Origin: Bifidobacterium cebidarum
GTDB taxonomy: Bacteria > Actinomycetota > Actinomycetes > Actinomycetales > Bifidobacteriaceae
Direction of reading: 5' to 3'
DNA: 64,000 nucleotides
NCBI RefSeq assembly: GCF_009193305.1
Contig: NZ_WBVS01000001.1
Coordinates: 62,001-126,000 of the forward strand
Position numbers and translations under genes: made by a program
Shown here: in pieces, positions 53,805 through 62,610 of the stretch
How positions within the stretch are numbered: the first letter of the stretch is position 1
Layout: every line of letters starts with the position of its first letter
Notes under the pieces: generated by a model
What the model was told of the DNA's origin: nothing
Seen by the model: only the letters and a program-made list of their open reading frames with translations
Databases searched by the model: none

Positions 53805-55151
53805 TCAGTCAAGCACAAAGGTGTTGAAGGAGCGCGGGGCCAGCGTCACCTTAAGGCCGCGGGATGCGTCTGCCGGGTCGGCGAACTCGAACGGCATCTC
53901 GTTCTCCAACGCGTTCTGGGCCACCACGACCACCGTGCCGTCCGGATTGCGGAAGGCGATGGCCATGGAGTTGAAGTGGCCGGTGGTGCCGAGCAGCACC
54001 GCGCCCGGGCGCACGTACTTGGAGAAGTGTCGCATCACGTAGTATTCGGGGTTGCGACGCACTTCGTGGGTGTCGGCGGTGATGGTGAACAGGGAGTTCT
54101 GCCACCAGCCCCACGTGGAATCCTGATCGTCCAGAATCATGTTCCAGTAGGTGTAGGCGGTGGCGCCGTTGCGGAAGTAGTGGTTGATCAGGTGGAACAC
54201 GTATTCGGCGTATTCCCAAGTGTTCTGGCCATCGCCGCACTCGGATTCGGACTGGATGAGCTCAATCTCCGGCCAGGATTCATGGGTGCGGGCGATGCAG
54301 TTCTGGCCTGCCCACTGGTAGGCGATGCCCTTGATGTAGTGGCGAGCGCCATCATCGAAGAGGATGTTGTCCACGAAACGGTTGTAGTTGTTCAGGGCCA
54401 TGCCGTAGCCGCCACCGGTCCACTTCATGTCTTCCGGGCCGTTCAGGGTGCCCAGCCAGATGTCGGTGTCGAGGCCGGCTTCGTCGAAGGCAGGACCGAG
54501 ATAGTCGCGGATGAAGACCTTCAGGGCCTCGGCATCCCACAGGGCGCTCGGGAACTTCTGATCGGCGAATACCTCATTCTGCACGTGCAGCTGGTTCACG
54601 GTGATGCCATGCTCGGCATAGGCCTGAATGTACTTGACCAGGTACTTGGCGTAGGCCTTGAGGTTTTCCGGGGTCTGGATGAGACGGCCGTAGTTGTAGG
54701 CCTTCGGACGCTTCATCCAGGTCGGCGGGGACCACGGGCTGGAGAACAGGCGCATGTCGGGCTGCCACTCCTGGGCGCGGTGGATGTACGGGATCAGGGT
54801 CTCCTCGTCACGACCGACGGAGAAGTGCTCCATGTCATAGTCGCCTTCGACCTCGTCGTAGCTGTACCAGTGGTCGGCGAAATCGTTGGCGGCCACAGGC
54901 GCGCGGTTGAACGTGAAGTTCATCTCTTCGGGGTCGAAGAGCTCCTTGATGATCTGGTCGCGTTCGGCTTCGGTCACGGTCTGCAGCGGCAGCCAGCCGA
55001 GCTCGTTGAAGCAACCACCGAAGCCGCGCAGGGCTTGGTACTCGTTGCCGTCAAGCTGCAGGTCGGCGGCAGCGGTCGCACCGGTGGCCGCGACTTCAGC
55101 CGAACGATCGACGAGCTTGGCGTCGGGGGTGGTGGCGATCCATGTGGTCAT
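53805..55151 (-). CDS. GH30 family glycosidase
   Basis: A 448-residue GH30 enzyme of the glucosylceramidase-like subfamily. The N-terminal QALRGFGGCFNELGW, the SPWSPPTWMKRPKAYNYGRL segment, the acid/base glutamate in LHVQNEVFAD and the nucleophile glutamate in IELIQSESECGDGQNTWEYA are evident. Activities in this group include beta-glucosidase, beta-1,6-glucanase and beta-xylosidase. No signal peptide. The start is ATG 55151 with AAAGGA upstream. Operators of the 18-bp family lie at 55246 and 55333, linking it to the MFS-GH42 operon. Confidence 0.88.
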   Translation of the reverse strand: MTTWIATTPDAKLVDRSAEVAATGATAAADLQLDGNEYQALRGFGGCFNELGWLPLQTVTEAERDQIIKELFDPEEMNFTFNRAPVAANDFADHWYSYDEVEGDYDMEHFSVGRDEETLIPYIHRAQEWQPDMRLFSSPWSPPTWMKRPKAYNYGRLIQTPENLKAYAKYLVKYIQAYAEHGITVNQLHVQNEVFADQKFPSALWDAEALKVFIRDYLGPAFDEAGLDTDIWLGTLNGPEDMKWTGGGYGMALNNYNRFVDNILFDDGARHYIKGIAYQWAGQNCIARTHESWPEIELIQSESECGDGQNTWEYAEYVFHLINHYFRNGATAYTYWNMILDDQDSTWGWWQNSLFTITADTHEVRRNPEYYVMRHFSKYVRPGAVLLGTTGHFNSMAIAFRNPDGTVVVVAQNALENEMPFEFADPADASRGLKVTLAPRSFNTFVLD

Positions 55152-55245
55152 GATGGATTTCCTTTCTTGGGGATGATTGTGCACGGTTTGCTCAGCCGCG
55201 CGGCTCTTCGTTGAGTTATGCTCTTCGCCGTCAGGTGACTTCTTT

Positions 55246-55350
55246 ATCTAACAGCTACTAGATATATAGTAGCGCATAATTTCAGCAAGAAACACCCATC
55301 GACATGAATTACTGTCAGCTTCTTTTATTTTTATCTACCTTTCAGTAGTT
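55246..55350 (-). promoter_or_regulatory. Promoter region of GH30 with two 18-bp operators
   Basis: ATCTAACAGCTACTAGAT (55246-55263) overlaps a TATATA -10-like sequence and ATCTACCTTTCAGTAGTT (55333-55350) lies about 70 bp further upstream; both match the operator family at 59119, 59180 and 60004. Confidence 0.72.
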
Positions 55351-55382
55351 ATCGCATACAGCGCATGTCGTCATATATGGTC

Positions 55383-55414
55383 GAAGGCCCTCCCCCACAT
55401 GGAGAAGAGCCTTC
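55383..55414 (-). terminator. Hairpin after GH42
   Basis: GAAGGCCCTCCCCC and GGAGAAGAGCCTTC pair imperfectly; the T-tract is poor on the minus strand, so termination may be partial. Confidence 0.5.
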
Positions 55415-55438
55415 AATCCGCACGTATCAATACATCAC

Positions 55439-57574
55439 TCAATCGATGATGACAGCCAGATTCCAACGTGGAATCGTCAACTCCTCACCGACCTGCACGC
55501 TCCTGCCCGGACGAACGGCGAGCGCCGCGGACGCCGCTTCATCAACGGTGCCATCCGGCCCGATAACCTCCGGGGCCACGACCACCGAGCCAGCCACCGG
55601 GCTCGGGAACGTAACCTCGTCAGCCGAATAGTTGAGCAGGTAGGTCACGGTTTCGCTGGCCTGATTCACACCCTGACGCACCGTGACGGCACCGGCGAGC
55701 GGCAGACCGACCGGATTGATGCCGGCGCTGGTCACCGCCTCGCGGATCACCGCGCGCATCGTATCGTCATCCAGCAGCGTGCCGACCCATTCGGCGCTGC
55801 CCTGGCCGAATTGGTGTCGCGTCACTGCCGCATAGGACTTCCACGCGTAGTGACCGTAGCGGGCGAGCACTTCAGTGTGAGCTGCGGCATCAACCTTCAG
55901 CAATTCGATCAGCGCTTCGGCCGGGGCGGCGGCAGCGCCGGCGAGCGGGGCATCATCGGCGAATTCGACGGCCACGCGACCCTTCGGGCGGGTGAACTGG
56001 TTGTAGGTCAGGCCGAACACGTCGGTGAGGTTGTGCGGCGCACGATCATTCCACACCGTGACCTCATCATCGGCAACGAACGAGCGCATCGTGGAGAGCA
56101 GATGGCCGCCGTTCGCCACGAAGTCACGCAGGTTCGCGATGGTCTGCTCCGGCGTGCAATACAGTGCCGGGGTCACGATCATGGCGTATCGCGCGAGGCG
56201 CTCGGCGGATGCGTCCACCGGCAGGAAGTCGCATTCCACGTTGAGCTGGAAGAAGGCATCATAGACACGGCGCACGATGTCGTTGTAGTTGATGCCGACT
56301 CCATCCGGGAAGCCGGTTTCCACGCGGAACCATTCCAGTGCGGACAGCGCCTCGTTGGAGACCATGATGGCCACCTTGTTGCGCTTGGCAAGATGCACCA
56401 GACGGCCACCCACGGCAATGTCCGCGACCTCGCGGCCGAATACGCCAGCCTCTTCGTAGGTGGGATTCGGTTCCATGTCGTGGCTCAGCAGGCCCTTCCA
56501 ATAGGTTTCGAAGGAGTTGTGGATGGAATGCCAGTGCCAGTATTCCACCATGTCAGCGCCGGAAGCCAGGTGGGAGTAAGCCTGCAAGCGCAACTGACCC
56601 GGGAATGGCACCCAGCCGTGCTGGCCCTGCGCCTCGGTCTCGAGCACCAGATAGTTGGCCCCGTTCTTGGTGGAACGAGTCACATCGCCGCCGAACGCGA
56701 TTTCGGTGCCGGTGAGCTCATCCTCGGTGGGATGATAGACGTCCACGCCGGTGATGTCCACGGCCTTGGATGCCTGGAAATGGTCGACGGCCGGCTGAAT
56801 GCCATAGGAGTAGCCACGCCATTCGAAATCGAAGTTCTGCGTGACGAACTGATCCTCGCGCGCGTATTCGCGCACGATATCCGCCTGCCATGCCAGGAAT
56901 TCAGCCACCTGTGCACGACGGAAACGGTCGAACTCGCCGCGCAGCGACTGATTGATGGTGTTGGTCATATCCGGGAAATCCTCCCACGCGTCCACGCGAT
57001 TGGACCAATAGTCCAAGCCGAAGTGGGCGTTGAGCGCATCCAGATCATCATGGAACTTACCTCGCAGGTACTTGATGAACAGCGCCTGCATATCCGGGCT
57101 CACCGAATCGTAGTACTTGGTTTCGTTATCCACCTGGTAACCGATGACCGCCGGATGGTTCGCCACATGCGCGATCAGGCGGCGGATCACGCGCTCGCCG
57201 TAATAGCGGTAGGAGGGGTTGACGATATCCATGATCTGACGCGGACCGTACTTGCCCGGGCCAGCCGGGGTGGTGGCCAACACATCCGGATGCATACGCA
57301 CGAGCCACGACGGCACGGCATAGGTGGGCGTGCCGACAATCACACTGATGCCGTGACGGTGCGCGGCCTCAAGCGCACGGTCGACATGGCTGAAGTCGAA
57401 CTGGCCCGGTTGCGGTTCACAAGTGCTCCACGTCGATTCGGCGATACGGATCACATTGATGCCGGCGGCCTCCATCATGCGCATATCGGTTTCGATGCGG
57501 TCTTTGCCGGCGGGCATGTATTCGTCGTAGTAGGCCGCGCCGAACAGGATGCGGTCAACGCTGGTTTTGCTCAT
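55439..57574 (-). CDS. GH42 family beta-galactosidase
   Basis: A 711-residue GH42 enzyme: FGAAYYDEYMPAGKDRIETD at the start, IRIAESTWSTCEPQPGQFDF, the acid/base glutamate in VIGYQVDNETKYYD and the nucleophile glutamate in NYLVLETEAQGQHGW. GH42 enzymes of bifidobacteria hydrolyse beta-galactosides and sometimes alpha-arabinopyranosides. It has no signal peptide and follows an MFS carrier on the same strand after 169 bp that contain a strong hairpin (57640-57685). Together they form an uptake-and-cleavage pair. Confidence 0.9.
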   Translation of the reverse strand: MSKTSVDRILFGAAYYDEYMPAGKDRIETDMRMMEAAGINVIRIAESTWSTCEPQPGQFDFSHVDRALEAAHRHGISVIVGTPTYAVPSWLVRMHPDVLATTPAGPGKYGPRQIMDIVNPSYRYYGERVIRRLIAHVANHPAVIGYQVDNETKYYDSVSPDMQALFIKYLRGKFHDDLDALNAHFGLDYWSNRVDAWEDFPDMTNTINQSLRGEFDRFRRAQVAEFLAWQADIVREYAREDQFVTQNFDFEWRGYSYGIQPAVDHFQASKAVDITGVDVYHPTEDELTGTEIAFGGDVTRSTKNGANYLVLETEAQGQHGWVPFPGQLRLQAYSHLASGADMVEYWHWHSIHNSFETYWKGLLSHDMEPNPTYEEAGVFGREVADIAVGGRLVHLAKRNKVAIMVSNEALSALEWFRVETGFPDGVGINYNDIVRRVYDAFFQLNVECDFLPVDASAERLARYAMIVTPALYCTPEQTIANLRDFVANGGHLLSTMRSFVADDEVTVWNDRAPHNLTDVFGLTYNQFTRPKGRVAVEFADDAPLAGAAAAPAEALIELLKVDAAAHTEVLARYGHYAWKSYAAVTRHQFGQGSAEWVGTLLDDDTMRAVIREAVTSAGINPVGLPLAGAVTVRQGVNQASETVTYLLNYSADEVTFPSPVAGSVVVAPEVIGPDGTVDEAASAALAVRPGRSVQVGEELTIPRWNLAVIID

Positions 57575-57639
57575 AATCTTTGTCTTTCTTATCGATGAAG
57601 CGACGATCGTATGGAACCTGATGAAATCGGGGTGATACG

Positions 57640-57685
57640 CGTCAGACCGCCCGGTGAGATGCGTTTCTCTTCGAGCGGTCTGACG
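57640..57685 (-). repeat. Intercistronic hairpin between MFS and GH42 genes
   Basis: CGTCAGACCGC and GCGGTCTGACG are a perfect 11-bp inverted repeat with a 24-base loop and no T-tract, more like an RNA-stability or processing element than a terminator. Confidence 0.65.
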
Positions 57686-57743
57686 AGCGGAGGGATTTCG
57701 GAAGGAGGAAGTTTCCGATCCGGCAGAAGCCGGATGGGAGTGT

Positions 57744-59072
57744 TTACTTGACGCCCTTGATCATCATGATGAACACGCAGCCGAGCAGCGCGAACACGAT
57801 GGAGATCGGGAAGGCGGCGGCGTAGCCGAGGGTCATGGTGATGACGGACATGAGCACCGGGCCGAGCATCTGGCCCAAGGTGGTGGCGAGGTTCAGCACA
57901 CCAAGGTCCTTGCCCGCCTCTTCCTTGTTCGGCAGCACGTCGACGTTCAGGGCCTGATCCACGGAGGAGTAGACACCGTAGCCAAGACCTGCGATGCCGG
58001 CGTAGAGGAACATGCCCAGCGTGGTCGGCATGATCCACGGCATGGCCATACCGATGGCGAACAGCACGGATGCGGCAACGACCGGAATCTTGCGGCGGCC
58101 GATGAGATCGGAGATCGGGCCGGCGACCACGGAACCGCCGAGGGAGACGACCATGGTGATCACGGACATGGTGGCCATGGCGGCACCGGCGGCGGTGTCG
58201 TCGAGGCCGATGTACTTCTGGAAGATGAGCAGCTGGTAGACGGTGATCATCTGGTAGCTCAGCAGCATGCAGATACGGCCGGCGAACGCCTTGTAGAAGT
58301 CGTGTGCGGTGGAGAACTTCGGCGGGATGAAACTGCGGAGCACATCGGAGGCCTTGCCCTCATCCTTGGGCAGGAAGTCGGCGGAGGATTCCTTCGGCAC
58401 GATGATCACGGCAACGATGCCGCCAAGGAACATCAGGATGCCGGCAAGGATGAAGCCCGGGAACGGCTTCAGGATGAACGCGGAGCCGATGAGGGTGCCG
58501 ATTGGGGCGCCGCAGGTCTGTCCGGCGCCGAAGAAGGCGGACATGGTGCCGCGCACGTTCATCGGGATGCGGTCGGAGATCATGGCGACCAGCGGAGCGA
58601 TCATGGCGTTGAGGCCGAACATGCACAGGCAGTAGATGATGGTGATGGCCACGGCGTTGGTGACCATGCCGGTCAGGAACAGGGTCACGCCACCGAGGAT
58701 GGCGCCGAGCACGATGAACGGGGTGCGGCGGCCCCACTTGGAGCGGGAGCGGTCGGACAGGGTGCCGAACAGCAGGTTGGAGACCAGGGATGCGACTGCG
58801 GTGCAGGCGTTGATCACACCGGTCAGACCTTCAACGTCCGGGCCGAAGATGGACTGCAGGTGCTTGGTGAGCAGCACGGCGGAGACGATGGCCAGACCGC
58901 TCATCCACAGCAGGCCGAAGACCAGGAAGCCGGCGCCGAAGCGAATCAGCGTAACCTTGTCCATCGGCTTGCCGGTTTCGGGAGACAGCGACGGATTCTT
59001 GTCCGCCGCCTCGATGTTCGCATTGAAGGCCGCCAGACGTTCGTCTGCGGGGATTGCGGTTGAAGCACTCAT
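57744..59072 (-). CDS. MFS sugar/glycoside transporter
   Basis: A 442-residue, 12-segment carrier. The loop motif GTLSDRSRSKWGRRTPFIVL is characteristic of sucrose/maltose-type (SLC45-like) and GPH-like symporters. It starts the operon with GH42 and most likely imports the galactoside or other glycoside cleaved by GH42 and GH30. Its promoter at 59145-59173 is flanked by two 18-bp operators. AAGGATG overlaps the start codon. Confidence 0.83.
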   Translation of the reverse strand: MSASTAIPADERLAAFNANIEAADKNPSLSPETGKPMDKVTLIRFGAGFLVFGLLWMSGLAIVSAVLLTKHLQSIFGPDVEGLTGVINACTAVASLVSNLLFGTLSDRSRSKWGRRTPFIVLGAILGGVTLFLTGMVTNAVAITIIYCLCMFGLNAMIAPLVAMISDRIPMNVRGTMSAFFGAGQTCGAPIGTLIGSAFILKPFPGFILAGILMFLGGIVAVIIVPKESSADFLPKDEGKASDVLRSFIPPKFSTAHDFYKAFAGRICMLLSYQMITVYQLLIFQKYIGLDDTAAGAAMATMSVITMVVSLGGSVVAGPISDLIGRRKIPVVAASVLFAIGMAMPWIMPTTLGMFLYAGIAGLGYGVYSSVDQALNVDVLPNKEEAGKDLGVLNLATTLGQMLGPVLMSVITMTLGYAAAFPISIVFALLGCVFIMMIKGVK

Positions 59073-59118
59073 CCTTGAACCTCGTGTTCCTATTACTTCT
59101 GTGTCTGCTTTGACATGT

Positions 59119-59197
59119 ATCTAACATGTATTAGATATGACTACAGGATAAGCCTCGGATACAAGTTTGTCAAATTGTTATATACCAAGTAGTAGAT
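59119..59197 (-). promoter_or_regulatory. Promoter of MFS-GH42 flanked by operators
   Basis: On the minus strand TTGACA (59173-59168) and TATCCT (59150-59145) are spaced 17 bp. ATCTAACATGTATTAGAT (59119-59136) covers the downstream region and ATATACCAAGTAGTAGAT (59180-59197) lies just upstream of the -35 box. Confidence 0.82.
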
Positions 59198-59218
59198 AGC
59201 AGAAAACATTGTAATATC

Positions 59219-59235
59219 AACGATTATCAATCGTT
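59219..59235. promoter_or_regulatory. Palindrome in the gap between TetR and MFS genes
   Basis: AACGATTATCAATCGTT is a perfect dyad (7-3-7). It may be a second regulator's site or a hairpin; the rest of 59240-59358 shows nothing distinct. Confidence 0.5.
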
Positions 59236-59358
59236 AATAGCCATCAACGACACGCGGAACCAATATTATCTATCATTAATTCATCAAGACACAGAGCACT
59301 ATCAAACATGCCGCCAACGGCACTGTCAGCGGCATGCAACATATCAGGCATCACGACT

Positions 59359-59991
59359 TCAGCGGTAGTTATCCCACAGCGGCGAAGGGAAGATCATCGC
59401 CTCGAAGTTCAGCCACTCGTCATAGAGATCCACCGGAGGCTGACGCATCCAGCGCAGCTGCACGCCGTCCATTGCCTCGATGCACAGGCGCACCACCGGC
59501 TTCATGGATTCCTCCCATGAGCCCAGCTGCTCAGGAATCACCCACGGATAACGGCAGTAATGATCCCACACCGCCTCCGGACGGTTCTCGAAGTAATCAA
59601 ACAGCGGATGCTCCGGACTGAACGCCTCGGATTCCAGATTCATGTACAACCGCACCATTTCGCGGCGCTGCGCGTTGTAACGCACCAAGTAACGCAGGTA
59701 CGAGGGGAACAGCAGACGGTCCGGGTCGCTGCCCGGCAAGCCGGATGCCATGAAGTCATCCGGGGTGCCGGAGGCATCGTAACTGTCAGTAACCAACATC
59801 GACAACAGCCCTTCCTTATTGCCGATGTAATGCAGCAATCCCGGCTGACTCATGCCGACCGCCGCCGCCACATCCTTCAAAGATGTGCCGTAATAGCCCT
59901 TCTCCCCCACCAGACGAACTGCGGCCTGAGCGATCTCGCTGCGTCGCTCCTCAGGACTCTTACGTACTCGTTTCTGCTTCGCTGCCACCAT
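59359..59991 (-). CDS. TetR-family regulator (GH42/GH30-linked), probably leaderless
   Basis: A 210-residue regulator (MVAAKQKRVRKSPEERRSEI), HTH LKDVAAAVGMSQPGLLHYIG then NKEGLL, C-terminus MDGVQLRWMRQPPVDLYDEW then FPSPLWDNYR. The -10-like TATAAT (60004-59999) puts the expected start point at the ATG at 59991, so the mRNA may be leaderless; an in-frame ATG at 60000 overlaps the -10 box and is unlikely. The palindrome ATCGAATAGTTATTCGAT covers the promoter, indicating autoregulation and control of the neighbouring MFS-GH42 and GH30 genes. Confidence 0.86.
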   Translation of the reverse strand: MVAAKQKRVRKSPEERRSEIAQAAVRLVGEKGYYGTSLKDVAAAVGMSQPGLLHYIGNKEGLLSMLVTDSYDASGTPDDFMASGLPGSDPDRLLFPSYLRYLVRYNAQRREMVRLYMNLESEAFSPEHPLFDYFENRPEAVWDHYCRYPWVIPEQLGSWEESMKPVVRLCIEAMDGVQLRWMRQPPVDLYDEWLNFEAMIFPSPLWDNYR

Positions 59992-59998
59992 GCCAGTC

Positions 59999-60021
59999 AT
60001 TATATCGAATAGTTATTCGAT
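59999..60021 (-). promoter_or_regulatory. Promoter and operator of the TetR gene
   Basis: TATAAT (minus strand, 60004-59999) is preceded by the perfect dyad ATCGAATAGTTATTCGAT at 60004-60021, which agrees at 13 of 18 positions with the site at 59119-59136. Confidence 0.75.
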
Positions 60022-60045
60022 AAAGCGCATTCTTCGCAAAAATAT

Positions 60046-60077
60046 TTGGCCCTCCTCATTGCAGAGGAGAGCCAAAG
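60046..60077 (-). terminator. Terminator after the Gfo/Idh/MocA gene
   Basis: TTGGCCCTCCTC and GAGGAGAGCCAA pair with one mismatch; on the minus strand followed by ATATTTTTGCG. Confidence 0.85.
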
Positions 60078-60102
60078 CGGGCCAGCAAATGCCGCCTACC
60101 GT

Positions 60103-61140
60103 TTACAAGCGTACAAGTTCACCGCCATCCGCCGCCTGCTTGACGGCGTTCAGCACCTCCAGTGTCTTGATCGCATCCTCCGGAGTCACCAACGGCGACT
60201 CCTCGCCGCGAATCACACGTTCGAAATGCTTCAGCTGCAAGCGGTGCGGCAATCCTTCGCGCACGCCCTGCACCTCGCAGACGAACGGCTTGGTCCAGTC
60301 ACTCACGCCGCCGGCATGCGAGAACAGATGCAGTCGAGGCAGCGAAAGCGACGCCTTGGTACCCATGATGTAATAGGCATCCGTGTCGTATGGCGCAAAA
60401 AACGGATTCTCTCGCGCGGTGGACTCCCAGTTCCATGGGCTCGCCGCCGAATCGGACAGGGTAATGGTGCCCAATGTGCCGTTGGCGAATCGCACGGTGG
60501 CCACGGCGGAATCCTCAACTTCAAAACCGCGTGCAGCATTCGCGGACATGCCCTGAATCTCCACCGGCTCGCCGATGAGGTATCGCATCAGGTCCACATC
60601 GTGCACCATGTTCACCAGGATCGGCCCCGCGCCCTTTTGCCTGCGCCAGGGGATGTCGTAGTAGGTGTCGGGCTTGTACAGATTGTACAGGATCGCCACG
60701 GTCACGATCTTGCCAAGCGCACCGGATTCGATGATTTCCTTGGCGCGACGAACCTTGGGATTATGGCGGCGATGCTGCCCCACCAGCACCGGCACGCCCG
60801 AAGCACGGGCTTCGGCGGCAAATGCGCGGGCATCATCCAGATCATCGCTGATTGGCTTTTCCACCAAGGTTGGGATGCCATGTCTGATGGTTTCGCGGGC
60901 CATCGGCACGTGCAGATGGTTCGGCGAGGCAATCACCACGCCATCCAATGCGGTGCATTCCAGCATCTCCTGGTAATCGGCGAACCAAGGCACGCCTGCG
61001 TCTTTGGCAACTTGTTCGGCGGCGGGCATCGAATCGGCGATGGCCACCAGACGGGCGTCGGCATCGTCCTGAATATACCGAATGTGGTCACGGCCCATGG
61101 CACCTGCGCCAATAACGGCCAGTCGAAGTTGTTCACTCAT
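60103..61140 (-). CDS. Gfo/Idh/MocA-family oxidoreductase
   Basis: A 345-residue NAD(P)-dependent dehydrogenase. The N-terminal LRLAVIGAGAMGRDHIRYIQ is the Rossmann motif, TLVEKPISDDLDDARAF contains the family EKP motif, and NMVHDVDLMRYLIGEP the substrate-side HDVDLMR. Members oxidise inositols, sugars or sugar acids. It is last in a minus-strand group SDR, MFS, Gfo, probably a small catabolic operon. AAGGA lies before ATG 61140. Substrate unknown, inositol-like or glycoside-derived 3-keto sugar are possibilities. Confidence 0.83.
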   Translation of the reverse strand: MSEQLRLAVIGAGAMGRDHIRYIQDDADARLVAIADSMPAAEQVAKDAGVPWFADYQEMLECTALDGVVIASPNHLHVPMARETIRHGIPTLVEKPISDDLDDARAFAAEARASGVPVLVGQHRRHNPKVRRAKEIIESGALGKIVTVAILYNLYKPDTYYDIPWRRQKGAGPILVNMVHDVDLMRYLIGEPVEIQGMSANAARGFEVEDSAVATVRFANGTLGTITLSDSAASPWNWESTARENPFFAPYDTDAYYIMGTKASLSLPRLHLFSHAGGVSDWTKPFVCEVQGVREGLPHRLQLKHFERVIRGEESPLVTPEDAIKTLEVLNAVKQAADGGELVRL

Positions 61141-61195
61141 GATGTATTCCTTCTTTACTGTTGTAATGTATTGTCTCGTTGTGATTTAGCTGTGC

Positions 61196-61244
61196 AACTA
61201 CCCCTCAGTCACCTTCGGTGACAGCTCCCCTGACAAGGGGAGCC
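61196..61244 (+). repeat. Dispersed intergenic repeat, copy 4
   Basis: AACTACCCCTCAGTCACCTT and on to CTCCCCTGACAAGGGGAGCC; the end forms a GCTCCCCT/AGGGGAGC stem. Lies between the MFS stop and the Gfo/Idh start. Confidence 0.65.
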
Positions 61245-61255
61245 ACAATGAAGGA

Positions 61256-62560
61256 TTACCTACGCGCCGGCGTCATCGTGCCGGCCTTCTTGACTTTGGC
61301 GGCAAGTAGCAGCACAATCACCAGGCCGAGCACCGTGATGCCGGCCGCTGCATAAAATGCGATGCGGTAGCCATAGGCTTCGGAATGCAGTCCCGTTGCC
61401 AAGCGGGGGCCTATCCATGCACCGAGCGCGTAGCCGAGGAACATGATGCCGTAGTTCACGCCAAGGTGCTTGGTACCAAAGGTCTCGCCGGTCAACGGAG
61501 GGTAGATGACGAGCAAGGCTCCGAAGGCGAAACCGAGCACGATCACGCAGGCCACGAAGAACACGGCGTTGTAGGCGAACGACATGGCGACCATGGCGAG
61601 CGCGGTGACCACGAGCATCAGGGACAGGCACTTGAATGCGCCGAACTTGTCATAAAGCGCACCGAAGGTCAAGCGGCCCAGGAAGTTGGAGATGGTGGAG
61701 ATCGATACGGCCATCGCGCCGAATGCGGCGGCGGTCATCGTGCCGACGGCCCCCACATGCTCCTGGGAGATTGAGGAGACCGCTCCGACCAGCATGGTGC
61801 CGGAGGAGGCCGCCATAGCGTAGACGGCGAGCAGTACGTAGAATCGCGGCGAGGCGAGCATGGCCTTGAAGTCGAAGCTGCCGTCGTCGGCGGAATCAGC
61901 AGCAACGCCTACGGGCTTGTCGACAACTGGAGGCTCCCATCCCTTCGGCCGGTAATCAGCCGGTGCCGGATGCACGAACAGCGAGCCCAGCGTAATGGTC
62001 ACCCAGAAGGTCACGCCCAGAATCTTCAGCGCATTGGAAACGCCGAATGCACTGGATAGGGCGTTCGCCACCGGGGCGAGCGTGGCCGGCCCTATGGCCG
62101 CGGCGGCCAGGAGAATGCCGGACGCCTTGCCTCGAATGTCCGGGAACCATCGCTGCGCTGTGGTAAGCGCCGGGTTATAGACCAGACCGTTGCCTACGGC
62201 AGCGATGAGGCCATGGCAGATATACAGCATCGGCAGGCTGTCGGCGATGCCGGTCAGGAACCAGCCGAGGCCGAAGACAAAACCGCCGACGAGCATCACC
62301 GTGCGTGGGCCGAACTTATCGGAGATGCGGCCGGAGAAGATGCCGGTGACGGCCATCACGGTTTGGAAGATGGAGTATGAGAGGCTGACTTCGGCGGGCG
62401 TCCAACCGTGTTGTTCGGACAACGGATTGAGGAAGACGCTGAACAAGGCGATTGAAGCCACGAAGAACATGACCACGAATGCGGCGGAGAGCACGCCGTA
62501 TCGGTTGGGTTCATGCTTGGCGACTGTGCCGGCACCTGAAGCCGCGGTAAGGGAAGTCAT
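61256..62560 (-). CDS. MFS transporter, OFA family
   Basis: A 434-residue carrier with 12 hydrophobic segments. VSLSYSIFQTVMAVTGIFSG, GRISDKFGPRTVMLVGG and GLVYNPALTTAQRWFPDIRG with KASGILLAAAAIGP are typical of oxalate/formate-antiporter-like and MCT-like MFS proteins. It sits between the SDR (50 bp upstream) and the Gfo/Idh gene, so an organic acid or polyol substrate seems likely. AAAGGA precedes ATG 62560. Confidence 0.82.
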   Translation of the reverse strand: MTSLTAASGAGTVAKHEPNRYGVLSAAFVVMFFVASIALFSVFLNPLSEQHGWTPAEVSLSYSIFQTVMAVTGIFSGRISDKFGPRTVMLVGGFVFGLGWFLTGIADSLPMLYICHGLIAAVGNGLVYNPALTTAQRWFPDIRGKASGILLAAAAIGPATLAPVANALSSAFGVSNALKILGVTFWVTITLGSLFVHPAPADYRPKGWEPPVVDKPVGVAADSADDGSFDFKAMLASPRFYVLLAVYAMAASSGTMLVGAVSSISQEHVGAVGTMTAAAFGAMAVSISTISNFLGRLTFGALYDKFGAFKCLSLMLVVTALAMVAMSFAYNAVFFVACVIVLGFAFGALLVIYPPLTGETFGTKHLGVNYGIMFLGYALGAWIGPRLATGLHSEAYGYRIAFYAAAGITVLGLVIVLLLAAKVKKAGTMTPARR

Positions 62561-62610
62561 GGATAATCCTTTCCGTATTGTGCTGTTTTCGTGCTGTGCT
62601 GCTTGGCTGG

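Noticed and set aside
55811..57598. 595-codon plus-strand frame
   Set aside because: Antisense to GH42, which is intact and full length.
40331..59072. Polysaccharide utilisation or secreted enzyme system
   Set aside because: The glycosidases lack signal peptides, anchors and carbohydrate-binding modules, and no extracellular binding protein is encoded.
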